From Gilvimarinus sp. 2_MG-2023 (lineage in GTDB: Bacteria; Pseudomonadota; Gammaproteobacteria; Pseudomonadales; Cellvibrionaceae): 64,000 nucleotides of DNA. Both the position numbers and the translations under genes were made by a program. Below, piece after piece: positions 7,632 to 16,084 of this stretch; position 1 is the first letter of the stretch; every line of letters begins with the position of its first letter. The stretch lies in the NCBI RefSeq assembly GCF_030547685.1, contig NZ_JAUOQM010000018.1, positions 91,281 through 155,280 of the forward strand. Reading direction: 5' to 3'. The notes beneath the pieces are model-generated. The model did no database searches. It was not told the origin of the DNA and saw nothing but the letters and a program-made list of their open reading frames with translations.

Positions 7632-8646
7632 GTACTTTAAATTGCTTGTTGTTGGCCAGTGTTTCTATCTTGCTAAACAGCGTCTTTGCTTTGCTTTCCA
7701 GGGGAATAAACGCATTGACCACAAAGTACGCGGCACCGCCGGGTGCCAGTTTATTTTGTGCACTCGCCAAAAAGCGATCGGTTAAATCGCCGCTTAACTG
7801 AAAGCCCTGATGAAAGGGCGGGTTGCAAACAATCATGTCGAAGCGCTGTTCGATACCCGCGCCTACATCGGCGGCGATTACCTGGCTCTGGGCCAGGTGT
7901 TGGCTGTTGCGCTCGGCCGAGCACAAGGCGGCGGCGTTGTTGTCGGTCAGTACAATGCGCTCGGGTGCCTTGGCCAGCACTTTGTTCACAGTCTCCAGCG
8001 CTAAGTAACCATAACCACAGCCCAAATCTAGCAAGCTGTTTGCGGCGGGTGCCGGGTTCTGTTGGGCTAGGGTTTGAATTAAAAATTCACTGCCGGCATC
8101 GACCTTTTGCCAGCCAAACTGGCCGGGCTTGGTAAAAAAACCGGCCAGCTTAGGATGAGCGTGCAATTGTGTGTAGTCGTCTTTTGCGGGCAGGCTGTGG
8201 CTCTGTTTGCTTAGTGTGGCTGCGTAGGCCAATCCCAGTTTACGGGTAGCCTTGCTTGTGCTCAGTGTTTTTGCCGCCTGTTCTAAAAAATTTTTAGCGC
8301 CTTCGTTTTTGAGTCCGGCTATTAGCAATTGGCCGCCGATTGTTAACTTGCTGGCGGCTTGCTGTATGCAGTGCTGCACTACGGGTTTTTCTTTGGATAA
8401 TCGATAGATTATTGTATCCAGTGTTTGGTCGGCGATGTGGCTAAGATCAAAGTCGTTAAAACGACAGTCGAGTTTTTGCTCGGTAAATTGTGCGGCAATA
8501 TCAAAGCGGTTGGTTAGGTAGTGGTGGTTTTCGGCGGTCGGAAGTCGAGCTGCTTCTTGGTAAAAGTGTTCGTCACACAACCACAGTGTCTGGCCATGGC
8601 TCGGGGTTTGCGTTAATAACCAATCGAGTGCTGGATCGTTTTTCAT
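7612..8646 (-). CDS. rsmC: RsmC/RlmG-type rRNA guanine-N2 methyltransferase
   Basis: A 344-residue protein with the two-lobed architecture of RsmC. The degenerate N-terminal Rossmann domain ends near residue 150. The C-terminal catalytic domain carries SLLDLGCGYGYLALE, VLTDNNAAAL and the guanine-N2 methylase motif CNPPFHQG. The linker KLAGFFTKPGQFGWQKVDAGSEFL is typical of the family. RsmC methylates G1207 of 16S rRNA and the paralogue RlmG methylates G1835 of 23S rRNA; I favour RsmC but cannot exclude RlmG. Start is the ATG at 8646; a GTG three codons upstream is possible. It heads a leftward RNA-modification run with rsuA and truC upstream. Confidence 0.78.
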   Translation of the reverse strand: MKNDPALDWLLTQTPSHGQTLWLCDEHFYQEAARLPTAENHHYLTNRFDIAAQFTEQKLDCRFNDFDLSHIADQTLDTIIYRLSKEKPVVQHCIQQAASKLTIGGQLLIAGLKNEGAKNFLEQAAKTLSTSKATRKLGLAYAATLSKQSHSLPAKDDYTQLHAHPKLAGFFTKPGQFGWQKVDAGSEFLIQTLAQQNPAPAANSLLDLGCGYGYLALETVNKVLAKAPERIVLTDNNAAALCSAERNSQHLAQSQVIAADVGAGIEQRFDMIVCNPPFHQGFQLSGDLTDRFLASAQNKLAPGGAAYFVVNAFIPLESKAKTLFSKIETLANNKQFKVLKLSQR

Positions 8647-8673
8647 AGGCGGCACGTGTTTAATGTTTGCGAC

Positions 8674-9363
8674 TTAAATACTGTTTATTTCACGCTCGGT
8701 TAACGCGCGATATTGACCCTCTGCCAAGTCGGTGTCGAGGGTAATATCTCCGATGCTTTGCCTGTGCAGTGCGACTACATGGTTGCCGACAGCGGCAAAC
8801 ATGCGTTTGACCTGATGGTACTTGCCCTCGCTAATAGTGAGCAAGGCGAGTGATGACTCTAGTCGTGTAATGTCGGCCGCACGGCAAACTTTACTCTCAC
8901 CTTTTAGTTGTACCCCCGCTGCAAGTTCTGCCAATTGTGCGTCGCTGATTGGTTCGCTGGTGGTGACTCGGTAGGTTTTGTTTTTACCTACCTTGGGTGA
9001 GGTGGCGCGGTGGTTCCACTGGCCGTCATCGGTAATTAATACCAGTCCGGTGGTGTCGACATCCAGCCGTCCGGCAATTTGCAGCCCGTCTTGTTTTTCG
9101 TCGCTTAATAAGTCCAGTGCTGTGGGGTAGCTGCTGTCTTGATTAGCGCACACCACGCCTTGTGGCTTGTGCAGTATAAAGTAGCGCGGGCCGCTCAGCT
9201 GTAAGTGCTGACCGTCTAAGGTGATATGTTGCTGCTCGTTGACAAGAGTGCCGCCGTTTTTTACCGGCTGATTGTCAATGCAGATAATACCCTGGTGCAG
9301 GGCGCGTTTAACTTCTTTGCGTGACAGCCCAGAGCTGTGGGCGATAAATTTATCCAGTCGCAT
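8674..9363 (-). CDS. rsuA: 16S rRNA pseudouridine(516) synthase RsuA
   Basis: Start at MRLDKFIAHSSGLSRKEVKR, the beginning of the S4 RNA-binding domain (residues 1-50). The catalytic motif AGRLDVDTTGLVLITDDG follows with Asp101, then the family motif EGKYHQVKRMFAAVGNHV. The 229-residue length is usual for RsuA, which modifies U516 in 16S rRNA. The related RluE/RluF have other lengths and extensions. Its start lies 14 bases inside the end of truC, so the two are probably co-translated. Confidence 0.88.
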   Translation of the reverse strand: MRLDKFIAHSSGLSRKEVKRALHQGIICIDNQPVKNGGTLVNEQQHITLDGQHLQLSGPRYFILHKPQGVVCANQDSSYPTALDLLSDEKQDGLQIAGRLDVDTTGLVLITDDGQWNHRATSPKVGKNKTYRVTTSEPISDAQLAELAAGVQLKGESKVCRAADITRLESSLALLTISEGKYHQVKRMFAAVGNHVVALHRQSIGDITLDTDLAEGQYRALTEREINSI

Positions 9364-10135
9364 GATCGGGTAACCATTGTGGGGGTAGGGCGTTGCACCA
9401 GCCAAAACGCCTCACCAGTTCGGCAAAACAGTCAGTGAGCGGGGCGTCGACACACACGGTGTGCCCGCCATTGGGGTGCGCAAACTGTAATTGGGTGGCA
9501 GCTAATAAAAGGCGCGGGGCCTGTAAGTGCTCGGCAAAGTAGCGATTGTGTATGCCTTTACCGTGTTTGGCGTCGCCGATGATTGGGTGGCTAATGTGTT
9601 TTAAGTGGCGGCGAATTTGATGCTTGCGCCCGGTTTTTGGTTGGCACTGCACCAGTGAGTAGCGACTGGTGGGGTAGCGCTCCACAGCGGCACCCAATTC
9701 AAAGCAGGCCAAGCGCTTTACTTCGGTTTGAGCCGCTTGAACCGGGCAGCTGGACTTGTCGGCGTCGCCGTAGCGATCGGGTTCGTAGCGCAAGGGATGG
9801 TCGATTAAAACCTGCTCGGGGGCATAGCCACGTACCACGGCAACATAACATTTTTGCGCCCGATGCCAGTGCTGGCTGACTTGCCGTGCGGTATCCGAGT
9901 CGAGGGCAAACAGCAAAACCCCGGAAGTAGGTTTATCCAGCCTGTGCACTGGGTAAACCCGCTGGCCGATTTGATCGCGCAATTGTTGAATGGCAAAACG
10001 GGTTTCGTGTTTATCGATCGGGCTGCGGTGTACTAATAAACCGCTGGGCTTGTTAATGGCCACCAGAGTATCGTCGCGATAAAGAATGGGTAAAGGTGCG
10101 AGTTCTGTAGAGGGGGCAGGTGCAACTGATGCCAT
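9350..10135 (-). CDS. truC: tRNA pseudouridine(65) synthase TruC
   Basis: A 261-residue RluA-family enzyme lacking an S4 domain. The segment LLVHRSPIDKHETRFAIQQLRDQIGQRVYPVHRLDKPTSGVLLFAL is the TruC signature, with catalytic Asp67 in HRLDK. PKTGRKHQIRRHLKHISHPIIGD is the second conserved motif. It forms pseudouridine 65 in certain tRNAs. Its ATG overlaps the stop of the upstream secreted protein (TAATG), and its 3' end overlaps rsuA, making a tight leftward transcription unit. Confidence 0.88.
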   Translation of the reverse strand: MASVAPAPSTELAPLPILYRDDTLVAINKPSGLLVHRSPIDKHETRFAIQQLRDQIGQRVYPVHRLDKPTSGVLLFALDSDTARQVSQHWHRAQKCYVAVVRGYAPEQVLIDHPLRYEPDRYGDADKSSCPVQAAQTEVKRLACFELGAAVERYPTSRYSLVQCQPKTGRKHQIRRHLKHISHPIIGDAKHGKGIHNRYFAEHLQAPRLLLAATQLQFAHPNGGHTVCVDAPLTDCFAELVRRFGWCNALPPQWLPDHATG

Positions 10136-10476
10136 TAAAAGCGGCCAAATTCGGGCAGATTGTTGGGGCGGTTGTCACTGTGGCAGGTAAAACCCAAAGC
10201 CTCGTGTTCGCGGATGAGTTTTTGCGCTTTATTCTCGCAAAATCCTGTTTGGTTGTTGGCCCGCCAAAGTACCAGACCCGGTTCATCGTTTTTTTGGTAG
10301 CGCACTTCGCAGGGCACTGTTTGTTCGGGTACCAAATAGGCGACTTCGATAAGCCGAGTGGTCTCTCCCAGCTGGCAGGTGTAGTCGTAATTCGGTTGCG
10401 CTGTACTCACGCCGGGCAGTATTAAAAGAGCCCATAGCCAAAAGCGGGCTAAAGAAAGGTGGCAGGCGGGGGGCAT
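10135..10476 (-). CDS. Small exported protein of unknown function
   Basis: A 113-residue protein with a clear signal peptide (ALLILPGVSTAQ, cleavage around residue 26) and an AAGGAAG ribosome site six bases before its ATG. The mature part has four Cys (DYTCQLG, VPCEVRYQK, TGFCENKAQ, GFTCHSD), probably two disulphides, and an EVRYQKNDEPGLVLWRANN segment. I recognise it only as a conserved hypothetical periplasmic protein seen beside truC or folD in related bacteria; no function can be given. Confidence 0.7.
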   Translation of the reverse strand: MPPACHLSLARFWLWALLILPGVSTAQPNYDYTCQLGETTRLIEVAYLVPEQTVPCEVRYQKNDEPGLVLWRANNQTGFCENKAQKLIREHEALGFTCHSDNRPNNLPEFGRF

Positions 10477-10498
10477 AGGGTCTTCCTTTTAGGGAGTT

Positions 10499-10524
10499 GC
10501 AGAGGCCGAATCCGCGGCCTCTGC
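10499..10524 (-). terminator. GC-rich stem-loop after folD, no T tract
   Basis: GCAGAGGCC and GGCCTCTGC form a perfect nine-base-pair stem with an eight-base loop, starting seven bases past the folD stop and before the ribosome site of the next leftward gene. There is no T run on the minus strand, so it may attenuate or protect mRNA rather than end it fully. Confidence 0.5.
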
Positions 10525-10531
10525 CCAATTT

Positions 10532-11383
10532 TTACTGACCGGAGATCGCTTTTTCGCCCGAGTCTACGGTTTGGTAAATAAGAGTGTTGATGGTCATGGG
10601 GCCAACACCGCCGGGCACAGGGGTGTAGGCCGCTACGCGATCGGTCAGTGGGGCCAGTTCAATATCGCCCACGCCGCCGGGGTGGTAGCCGGCATCGACG
10701 ACGACCGCGCCATCTTTAATCCATTCGGCTTTAATAAACTCGGGCCGGCCAACTGCGCCCACAACAATATCGGCCTGCTTGATATGGTCGGCAAGATTTT
10801 GCGTGCGCGAGTGGCAGATGGTGACAGTCGCGTTGGCGCCGAGCATCATCATGGCCATGGGTTTACCCAAAATGGGGCTGCGACCGACCACCACAGCGTG
10901 TTTACCATTCAAATCGATTTCGTAGGCTTCCAGCAGGCGCATAATACCTTTTGGGGTAGCGCAGCCGTAGGCTTCTTCGCCCATACTCATGCGGCCAAAG
11001 CCTAAGCAGGTGACACCGTCGACGTCTTTTTCCAGAGCAATGGCATCAAAGCAGGCGCGCTCGTCAATTTGTTCGGGCACCGGGTGCTGCAGCAAAATGC
11101 CGTGGACATTGGAGTTGTTGTTGAGCTCATCAATTTTCGCCAGTAACTGCTCGGTGGTGGTGTCGCTCGACATTTCTACCTTGACCGACTCCATGCCAAC
11201 GCGTGCACAGGCGTTGCCCTTCATTTTGACATAGGTGGCCGAGGCCGGATCGTCACCCACTAAAATGGTGGCAAGAATCGGGGTTTGACCGTTACTGCCA
11301 GCTTTAAGCGCCTCAACACGGGCTGAGAGTTCCTGTTCGGTTTTGGCGGCCAGAGCCTTACCATCAAGTACAAGTGCGGACAT
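10532..11383 (-). CDS. folD: Methylenetetrahydrofolate dehydrogenase/cyclohydrolase FolD
   Basis: A 283-residue cytoplasmic enzyme of normal length. Conserved motifs include [27 protein letters not shown] with the catalytic Tyr-Lys region, [13 protein letters not shown], the nucleotide loop [18 protein letters not shown] and the C-terminal [15 protein letters not shown]. It interconverts methylene-, methenyl- and formyl-tetrahydrofolate for purine and formyl-Met synthesis. Leftward, downstream of the tRNA cluster, and followed by a stem-loop. Confidence 0.97.
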   Translation of the reverse strand: MSALVLDGKALAAKTEQELSARVEALKAGSNGQTPILATILVGDDPASATYVKMKGNACARVGMESVKVEMSSDTTTEQLLAKIDELNNNSNVHGILLQHPVPEQIDERACFDAIALEKDVDGVTCLGFGRMSMGEEAYGCATPKGIMRLLEAYEIDLNGKHAVVVGRSPILGKPMAMMMLGANATVTICHSRTQNLADHIKQADIVVGAVGRPEFIKAEWIKDGAVVVDAGYHPGGVGDIELAPLTDRVAAYTPVPGGVGPMTINTLIYQTVDSGEKAISGQ

Positions 11384-11610
11384 GTAGGGTAGTTACCTTT
11401 AAATGAGTGCAAATTTTAGTGGGCGCTATTTTCCCACAGCCACCGGTCAGTCGCCAAGTGATAAAGTCATAGGCTTTGCTTAATGCGTCTTGCGTTGAAT
11501 GAAAATCACAAAAGTCGACGAGGTCAGCGGCAATCATAGCCTAATAAACACAAGTAATTGGTATGGTGATGTATAAGATGTTTGCTGGAGAGATATAGGG
11601 TGTATAAAAA

Positions 11611-11687
11611 TGGGGTGGCTGACGGGGATCGAACCCGCGACCACTGGAATCACAATCCAGGGCTCTACCAACTGAGCTACAGCCACC
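11611..11687 (-). tRNA. tRNA-His (anticodon GTG)
   Basis: The minus strand gives an eight-base-pair acceptor including the extra 5' G typical of tRNA-His, D-arm GCTCAGTTGGTAGAGC, anticodon loop TTGTGAT with GTG, T-loop TTCGATC and encoded CCA. Last gene of the leftward Pro-Arg-His operon; only a short T run (TTTTT) without a hairpin follows it. Confidence 0.97.
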
Positions 11688-11803
11688 ATTGAGCGGTGTT
11701 GTCCCGGTCGGGACGTTTGCTCATGGGCGCTAGGGCTCATGGGCAATGGTTTAGGCGTTCGCTTGCAAGCCTAGCGACGTGCCTAAGCACCTAAGGGCTA
11801 AAA

Positions 11804-11880
11804 TGGCACGCCCGGCAGGACTCGAACCTGCGGCCATCCGCTTAGAAGGCGGATGCTCTATCCAGCTGAGCTACGGGCGC
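11804..11880 (-). tRNA. tRNA-Arg (anticodon TCT)
   Basis: Cloverleaf with acceptor GCGCCCG/CGGGCGT (one G-T pair), D-arm GCTCAGCTGGATAGAGC, anticodon loop CTTCTAA with TCT, T-arm GCAGG/CCTGC and encoded CCA. It decodes AGA/AGG. Middle gene of the operon. Confidence 0.97.
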
Positions 11881-11897
11881 ATGGCTGGAACTAAAAA

Positions 11898-11974
11898 TGG
11901 TCGGAGTGGAGGGATTCGAACCCCCGACATTCTGCTCCCAAAGCAGACGCGCTACCAGGCTGCGCTACACTCCG
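11898..11974 (-). tRNA. tRNA-Pro (anticodon TGG)
   Basis: Cloverleaf with acceptor CGGAGTG/CACTCCG, D-arm GCGCAGCCTGGTAGCGC, anticodon loop TTTGGGA with TGG, T-loop TTCGAAT and encoded CCA. First gene of the leftward tRNA operon, about 40 bases after its promoter. Confidence 0.97.
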
Positions 11975-12016
11975 ATATCATCTCGTGCCGTGGTGACCAC
12001 GTTTCGAGAGGTGCGC

Positions 12017-12045
12017 ATAATACCTACGACTACCCCGGTCGTCAA
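12017..12045 (-). promoter_or_regulatory. Sigma-70 promoter of the Pro-Arg-His tRNA operon
   Basis: On the minus strand TTGACG (12040-12045) and TATTAT (12017-12022) are separated by 17 bases and followed by GCGCACC, the same GC-rich discriminator found at the tRNA-Asn promoter. Such discriminators are the hallmark of ppGpp-sensitive stable-RNA promoters. Confidence 0.82.
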
Positions 12046-12209
12046 CGAAAAATAGCCATAGAATTAAATAAATTATTGGCATTGATTGTCTGGTCGCCAT
12101 TTTGTATTGACCGTGTGCAATTTGCCTGCAATACAGTCGTTTTGCCCGGTCGTGCTTGTTTCTATTGGGGCACAACGTCAAAATAGCGGCTTGTTCAATG
12201 GGAGTTATT

Positions 12210-12710
12210 ATGCACAACACAGATATTGGCTTAGCCATGAAGCAGGGTATGCGCAGACTGGCCTCAGGGGTGAGTGTGTTATCCACCCGGGTAAATCACG
12301 ATGAGCGCTTTGCGATGACGGTGTCTTCGGTTACCTCCGTGTCAGATAATCCACCGTCACTGCTGGTATGTATCAATAAGCAAGTGTCATTACAGGGACA
12401 CATAGAGACGCTGGGGTGTACCTTTGCGGTCAATGTGTTGTCTCAGCAGCAGCAACAGATTTCAAATGTATGCGCAGGGTTTGAGCCGGTGCAGGATCGT
12501 TTTAGCGTCGGTAGTTGGCTGGAGGGGCCGGATTCAGTTCCCTATTTAACCGAGTCGGAGGTCGTGTTCTTTTGCCAGTCCGATAAAGTCGTGAGCTACG
12601 GCACGCATCATATCGTTATTGCTAAGATCGAAGATGTGTTGGTGAGTGAGCGCCATACCGACCCACTGGTCTACCATAATGGCGGTTACGCTAAACTAAG
12701 CCACGCTTAA
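12210..12710 (+). CDS. Flavin reductase-like FMN-binding protein
   Basis: A 166-residue protein starting at ATG 12210 behind a GGGAG ribosome site six bases away; the frame runs 18 codons further up without one. The split-barrel flavin reductase domain covers the protein: MRRLASGVSVLSTR, FAMTVSSVTSVSDNPPSLLVCIN, FAVNVLSQQQQQIS and the C-terminal VVSYGTHHIVIAKIEDV. Members (HpaC-like) use NAD(P)H to reduce FMN/FAD for a monooxygenase partner. No monooxygenase is encoded next to it, so the partner is unknown. Confidence 0.85.
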   Translation: MHNTDIGLAMKQGMRRLASGVSVLSTRVNHDERFAMTVSSVTSVSDNPPSLLVCINKQVSLQGHIETLGCTFAVNVLSQQQQQISNVCAGFEPVQDRFSVGSWLEGPDSVPYLTESEVVFFCQSDKVVSYGTHHIVIAKIEDVLVSERHTDPLVYHNGGYAKLSHA

Positions 12711-12712
12711 TC

Positions 12713-13291
12713 GGGCGGGCGTTAAAATGCGCCAGCTGAGGCTTTGTCAAAGCCGCTTGAGTTTTAAATCCGAAAGCTATGATGTCGGTTTGTGCGAGAC
12801 CAGGCTGTTATTCCAAAGATGACATTTTTGTGTCATTCATATGCTTGATGTGTGAAAGTTTTGTGTCTACGGCGAGTTGGCGGTTAATGTTCACTAACTT
12901 TTTATGCACATCTGAGATTATTTTGTGGTGGAAATGCGACAAATCCTTAGAAAAACGTCATAAAACACTGGCAAGCTCTTGTAAGTAATTGAAAGTAAAG
13001 GTTTTATTTTATAAGGTTAAAAAATGTTCAATCTGTCGGCTGGCTAGGATTTACGGGGCTCAGATAGGGTTTCCCAAAATTAATCCACTAAGTTATCCAC
13101 AGAAAGTGTGGAAAAAAAAAGCCTCTCGCTTTTGTGCAAAAAGGTTACAACTTGGTTAATTAAGTAACAGTGTCGTTTGCGAATTAACCTCATCTGATAA
13201 TGGAAATAAAGGCTTCATACTGACATGCCATTATTTTATATAAATATGAGTGTTAGGGTGTAGAAACAACAATGATTAAGGTGGATAGTGA
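12713..13291. other. 580-bp AT-rich region without a convincing gene
   Basis: The segment is visibly AT-richer than its neighbours. Just after the flavin reductase, GGCTTTG-T-CAAAGCC (12740-12754) may end that transcript. At 12819-12836 ATGACA and TGTCAT face each other. At 13093-13101 stands TTATCCACA, a perfect match to the E. coli DnaA box. AAAAGC-CTCTC-GCTTTT (about 13115-13135) is a further small hairpin. The only open frame (12779-12988) has no ribosome site and no family resemblance. The right end must carry the gpsA promoter, and an AAGGTGG ribosome site precedes gpsA. Confidence 0.5.
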
Positions 13292-14320
13292 ATGACCAAG
13301 CAGTTAAAGGTTGCAGTGCTGGGCGGTGGGAGTTTTGGTACGGCCATTGCCAATATCATCGCTCTTAATGGGCATGAAACCTATTTGTGGATGCGCGATG
13401 CGCAAAACGCTGAAGCTTGTCGACAGCAGCATGAAAACACCCGCTATTTACCGGGTTTTACCCTGACTGAGAGTTTACAGATAAGTTCGGATTTAGAGCA
13501 TGTGATGGCTGCCACGGACTTGGTGTTTGTCTCTATTCCTAGTCATTCTTTTCGCCGTGTCTGTCAGTTAATTAAGCCGCTATTAAAACCCGATGCTGTG
13601 GTGATCAGTACCGCTAAAGGGATTGAACCGGGTACTTTTAATCTAATGAGTGATATTTTGCTGGAAGAATTGCCCGGACACGATATCGGGGTTATTTCCG
13701 GCCCCAACTTCGCCAAAGAGATTGTGGCGGGTCAGCACACGGCGACGGTGGTGGCCAGTGAGAGCAAGCGCGCCACCGAAACAGTTCAATCTACCTTGAG
13801 TTCGGCCACGTTCCGGGTCTATGCCAATGAGGACCGGGAGGGGGTAGAGCTCGCTGGGGCGCTGAAAAACATATACGCCATTATCTGCGGTATGGCCGCC
13901 GCCTTTGGGGCAGGGAAAAATACACAGGCCATGCTGCTGACCCGGTCTTTGGCTGAAATGGGGCGCTTTGCCGGGGTGATGGGGGGCAACCCAATGACCT
14001 TTCTCGGATTGGCTGGGGTGGGAGATTTGATATTAACTTGCACATCGGACTTGAGTAGGAACTATCGGGTCGGGTACTCTCTAGGCAAGGGACAACCTCT
14101 CGATGAAGTCGTGGCGGGGCTAGGCCAAGTGGCCGAAGGTGTGAATACTCTCCAGCAAGTCAAAGAAAGAGCCGATCAACTCGATGTTTATATGCCGTTA
14201 GCGTCGGGCCTCTATAGTGTATTGTTTGAGCGCCGGGCCATTGCAGATGTCGTGAATGAACTGATGTTGGGTGAACAAAGTAACGATGTGGAATTTATAG
14301 GAAATAATCATGGACAATGA
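13292..14320 (+). CDS. gpsA: Glycerol-3-phosphate dehydrogenase [NAD(P)+] GpsA
   Basis: A 342-residue cytoplasmic enzyme that reduces dihydroxyacetone phosphate to sn-glycerol-3-phosphate for phospholipid synthesis. Visible: N-terminal dinucleotide fold [37 protein letters not shown], the catalytic-lysine segment [16 protein letters not shown], and the substrate-binding [19 protein letters not shown]. Length is normal. It overlaps the next gene by 11 bases, and gpsA-DUF4389-sixA is a familiar order in pseudomonads. Confidence 0.97.
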   Translation: MTKQLKVAVLGGGSFGTAIANIIALNGHETYLWMRDAQNAEACRQQHENTRYLPGFTLTESLQISSDLEHVMAATDLVFVSIPSHSFRRVCQLIKPLLKPDAVVISTAKGIEPGTFNLMSDILLEELPGHDIGVISGPNFAKEIVAGQHTATVVASESKRATETVQSTLSSATFRVYANEDREGVELAGALKNIYAIICGMAAAFGAGKNTQAMLLTRSLAEMGRFAGVMGGNPMTFLGLAGVGDLILTCTSDLSRNYRVGYSLGKGQPLDEVVAGLGQVAEGVNTLQQVKERADQLDVYMPLASGLYSVLFERRAIADVVNELMLGEQSNDVEFIGNNHGQ

Positions 14321-14693
14321 AAAACTAAAATCTAATCTTTTGTCAGCTGATCATTGGATGCGTTTGGTCTTTATGATCCTTTTTTCGGTTATTTTGTATG
14401 TGGCCGGTATTGTGATGTCCATTTTGGTCATTGTGCAGTTTGTTTTTGCTCTGATTACCGGCAAAGACAATAGTAACCTCCGTCAGTTAGGGGACTCACT
14501 GTCACAATTTATTTATGCCGCTTTGCGTTTTTTGACTTACAACACCGAAGAAAAGCCATTTCCATTTGCCGATTGGCCCGAACCTGCGCCAGTGGTGGTG
14601 GAGGAAGAGGTTGGTGAGGTTAAGGTCGAGCCTGCACCTCAAGTGGAGTCAACCAGTCCTACCGAAGAGCCTGAAGACAAGACCGGCCAGTAG
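14310..14693 (+). CDS. DUF4389 membrane protein
   Basis: A 127-residue protein with one long hydrophobic stretch (about residues 17-50, probably two membrane helices), then [35 protein letters not shown], the DUF4389 signature, and a Glu/Pro-rich C-terminal tail. The function of the family is not known. It starts inside gpsA behind GGAA and is followed six bases later by sixA, so the three genes are likely one transcript. Confidence 0.82.
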   Translation: MDNEKLKSNLLSADHWMRLVFMILFSVILYVAGIVMSILVIVQFVFALITGKDNSNLRQLGDSLSQFIYAALRFLTYNTEEKPFPFADWPEPAPVVVEEEVGEVKVEPAPQVESTSPTEEPEDKTGQ

Positions 14694-14698
14694 CTCTT

Positions 14699-15154
14699 AT
14701 GCGTTTGTTTGTACTTCGACACGGGCAGGCAGAGCCCTACCGTGTCGATGATGCCAGCCGCACTCTAGTGCCCTCGGGCGCCGCCGATGTGCGCAGGGTA
14801 ATAGAAAAACAACAACAGTGTTTAACGGATGTTCCTATCTGGTGTAGTCCTTACATCAGGGCCGGACAAACGGCTGCTATTGCGGCGAACTGTCTGGGAC
14901 GCTCCTCAGAGCCCGATGCTATTGTGAATGATTTGGTGCCTGAAGCATCAGTGCCGCGCTTAATAGAGAGTCTTTACCAGTCACAATTGCCATCTCTTTT
15001 AATAGTCAGCCATCAGCCGCTGGTGGGGGATCTCCTGCAGAGGTTGTGTGCCCAGCTAGAGCCCACACCTATGCATACCGCCAGCTTGGCCTGCGTGAGT
15101 TTAGAGATTGTTGCCGCTGATTTTGGTAAGCTCAATTGGTTGGTGCACGCATAG
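14699..15154 (+). CDS. sixA: Phosphohistidine phosphatase SixA
   Basis: A 151-residue histidine-phosphatase-superfamily protein. The RHG motif (residues 7-9, LRHGQAE) holds the catalytic His; the second Arg/His cluster is in WCSPYIRAGQTA and the final catalytic His in LIVSHQPLVGDLL. SixA removes phosphate from phospho-His domains such as those of phosphotransferase components. Size and gene order agree. Confidence 0.9.
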   Translation: MRLFVLRHGQAEPYRVDDASRTLVPSGAADVRRVIEKQQQCLTDVPIWCSPYIRAGQTAAIAANCLGRSSEPDAIVNDLVPEASVPRLIESLYQSQLPSLLIVSHQPLVGDLLQRLCAQLEPTPMHTASLACVSLEIVAADFGKLNWLVHA

Positions 15155-15229
15155 CCTTGTTTGAACAGCTAGTGTTCGCCTTTCTCATCGCTCGTCTACA
15201 CTCCTAGAAAGTTTAAAGAGGATGGTTCT

Positions 15230-16084
15230 ATGTCGTCAGATGCTGATGCCCTTACCCTTGAGGTCGATGGCTTGCACGTGGCCGCCCAGTGTTGGGGCGA
15301 GCCCGATGCAGCGCCTGTTTTGGCGCTGCACGGTTGGCTGGATAATAGCGCCAGCTTTTGCCGTTTAGCGCCTAGGCTGCAAGGTGTTAGAGTGGTTGCC
15401 CTGGATATGGCCGGGCACGGCCAAACGGCTCATCGCCCCGGCAGTGCCCCTTATAATATCTGGGAAGATGTGGCCGAGGTGATGGCAGTGGTAGATCAGC
15501 TGGGATGGACGAGCTTCTCCTTGCTGGGCCACTCTCGCGGAGCCATTGTGTCCAGCTTAGTGGCGGCCGCATTTCCAGAGCGAATTGATAGGCTAGCGTT
15601 AATTGAAGGAATTTTCCCAGAGCCTGTGGCCTCGGTTGATGCGCCGCACCAACTGCGCAACTCCATTATCGAGTCGCGTAAGTTGGCGAATAAACCACTC
15701 AGACTTTTTTCCGACCTAGAGGCGGCGGTGAAAGCGCGCATCAATGGCATGTTTCCGCTAAGTGATCGAGCTGCCAGAGCATTAACCGAGCGAGGGGTAC
15801 AGCCGGTTGATGGTGGTTATCGCTGGAGTACCGATCAGCGATTATTGGCTCCTTCATCGTTTAAATTCACCAGGGGGCAAATCGATGGGTTTATTCGTGC
15901 AATTGAGTCTCCCACCCGAGTGATTTTGGCCGAAGAAGGCATGCCCAAACTTTACCCGGGCTACAAAGAGGCAGTGCAGGGTTACTCTCATCTAGAGCTG
16001 TTTGAACTGCCGGGCGGGCATCATTTACATTTGGAAGATCAGGTGGACGACGTTGCAAAATTGGTTAATGAATTTTTCACATAA
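15230..16084 (+). CDS. Alpha/beta-fold hydrolase
   Basis: A 284-residue cytoplasmic protein behind an AGAGGA ribosome site. Motifs: LALHGWLDNSASF with the oxyanion HG, nucleophile elbow LLGHSRGAIVSS and catalytic His in LPGGHHLHLED. The GHSRG elbow and the 'HGWLDN-SF--L-P-L' opening are typical of the MEST/YbfF-like hydrolase group, whose substrates are mostly undefined. Its end overlaps the next gene by 17 bases. Confidence 0.85.
   Translation: MSSDADALTLEVDGLHVAAQCWGEPDAAPVLALHGWLDNSASFCRLAPRLQGVRVVALDMAGHGQTAHRPGSAPYNIWEDVAEVMAVVDQLGWTSFSLLGHSRGAIVSSLVAAAFPERIDRLALIEGIFPEPVASVDAPHQLRNSIIESRKLANKPLRLFSDLEAAVKARINGMFPLSDRAARALTERGVQPVDGGYRWSTDQRLLAPSSFKFTRGQIDGFIRAIESPTRVILAEEGMPKLYPGYKEAVQGYSHLELFELPGGHHLHLEDQVDDVAKLVNEFFT

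Noticed and set aside
12779-12988. 69-codon open frame in the AT-rich block before gpsA
   Set aside because: No ribosome site, no recognisable motif, and a composition expected by chance.
13093-13101. Replication origin at the DnaA box upstream of gpsA
   Set aside because: A single box without a cluster, and no dnaA, dnaN, gidA or parAB genes nearby.
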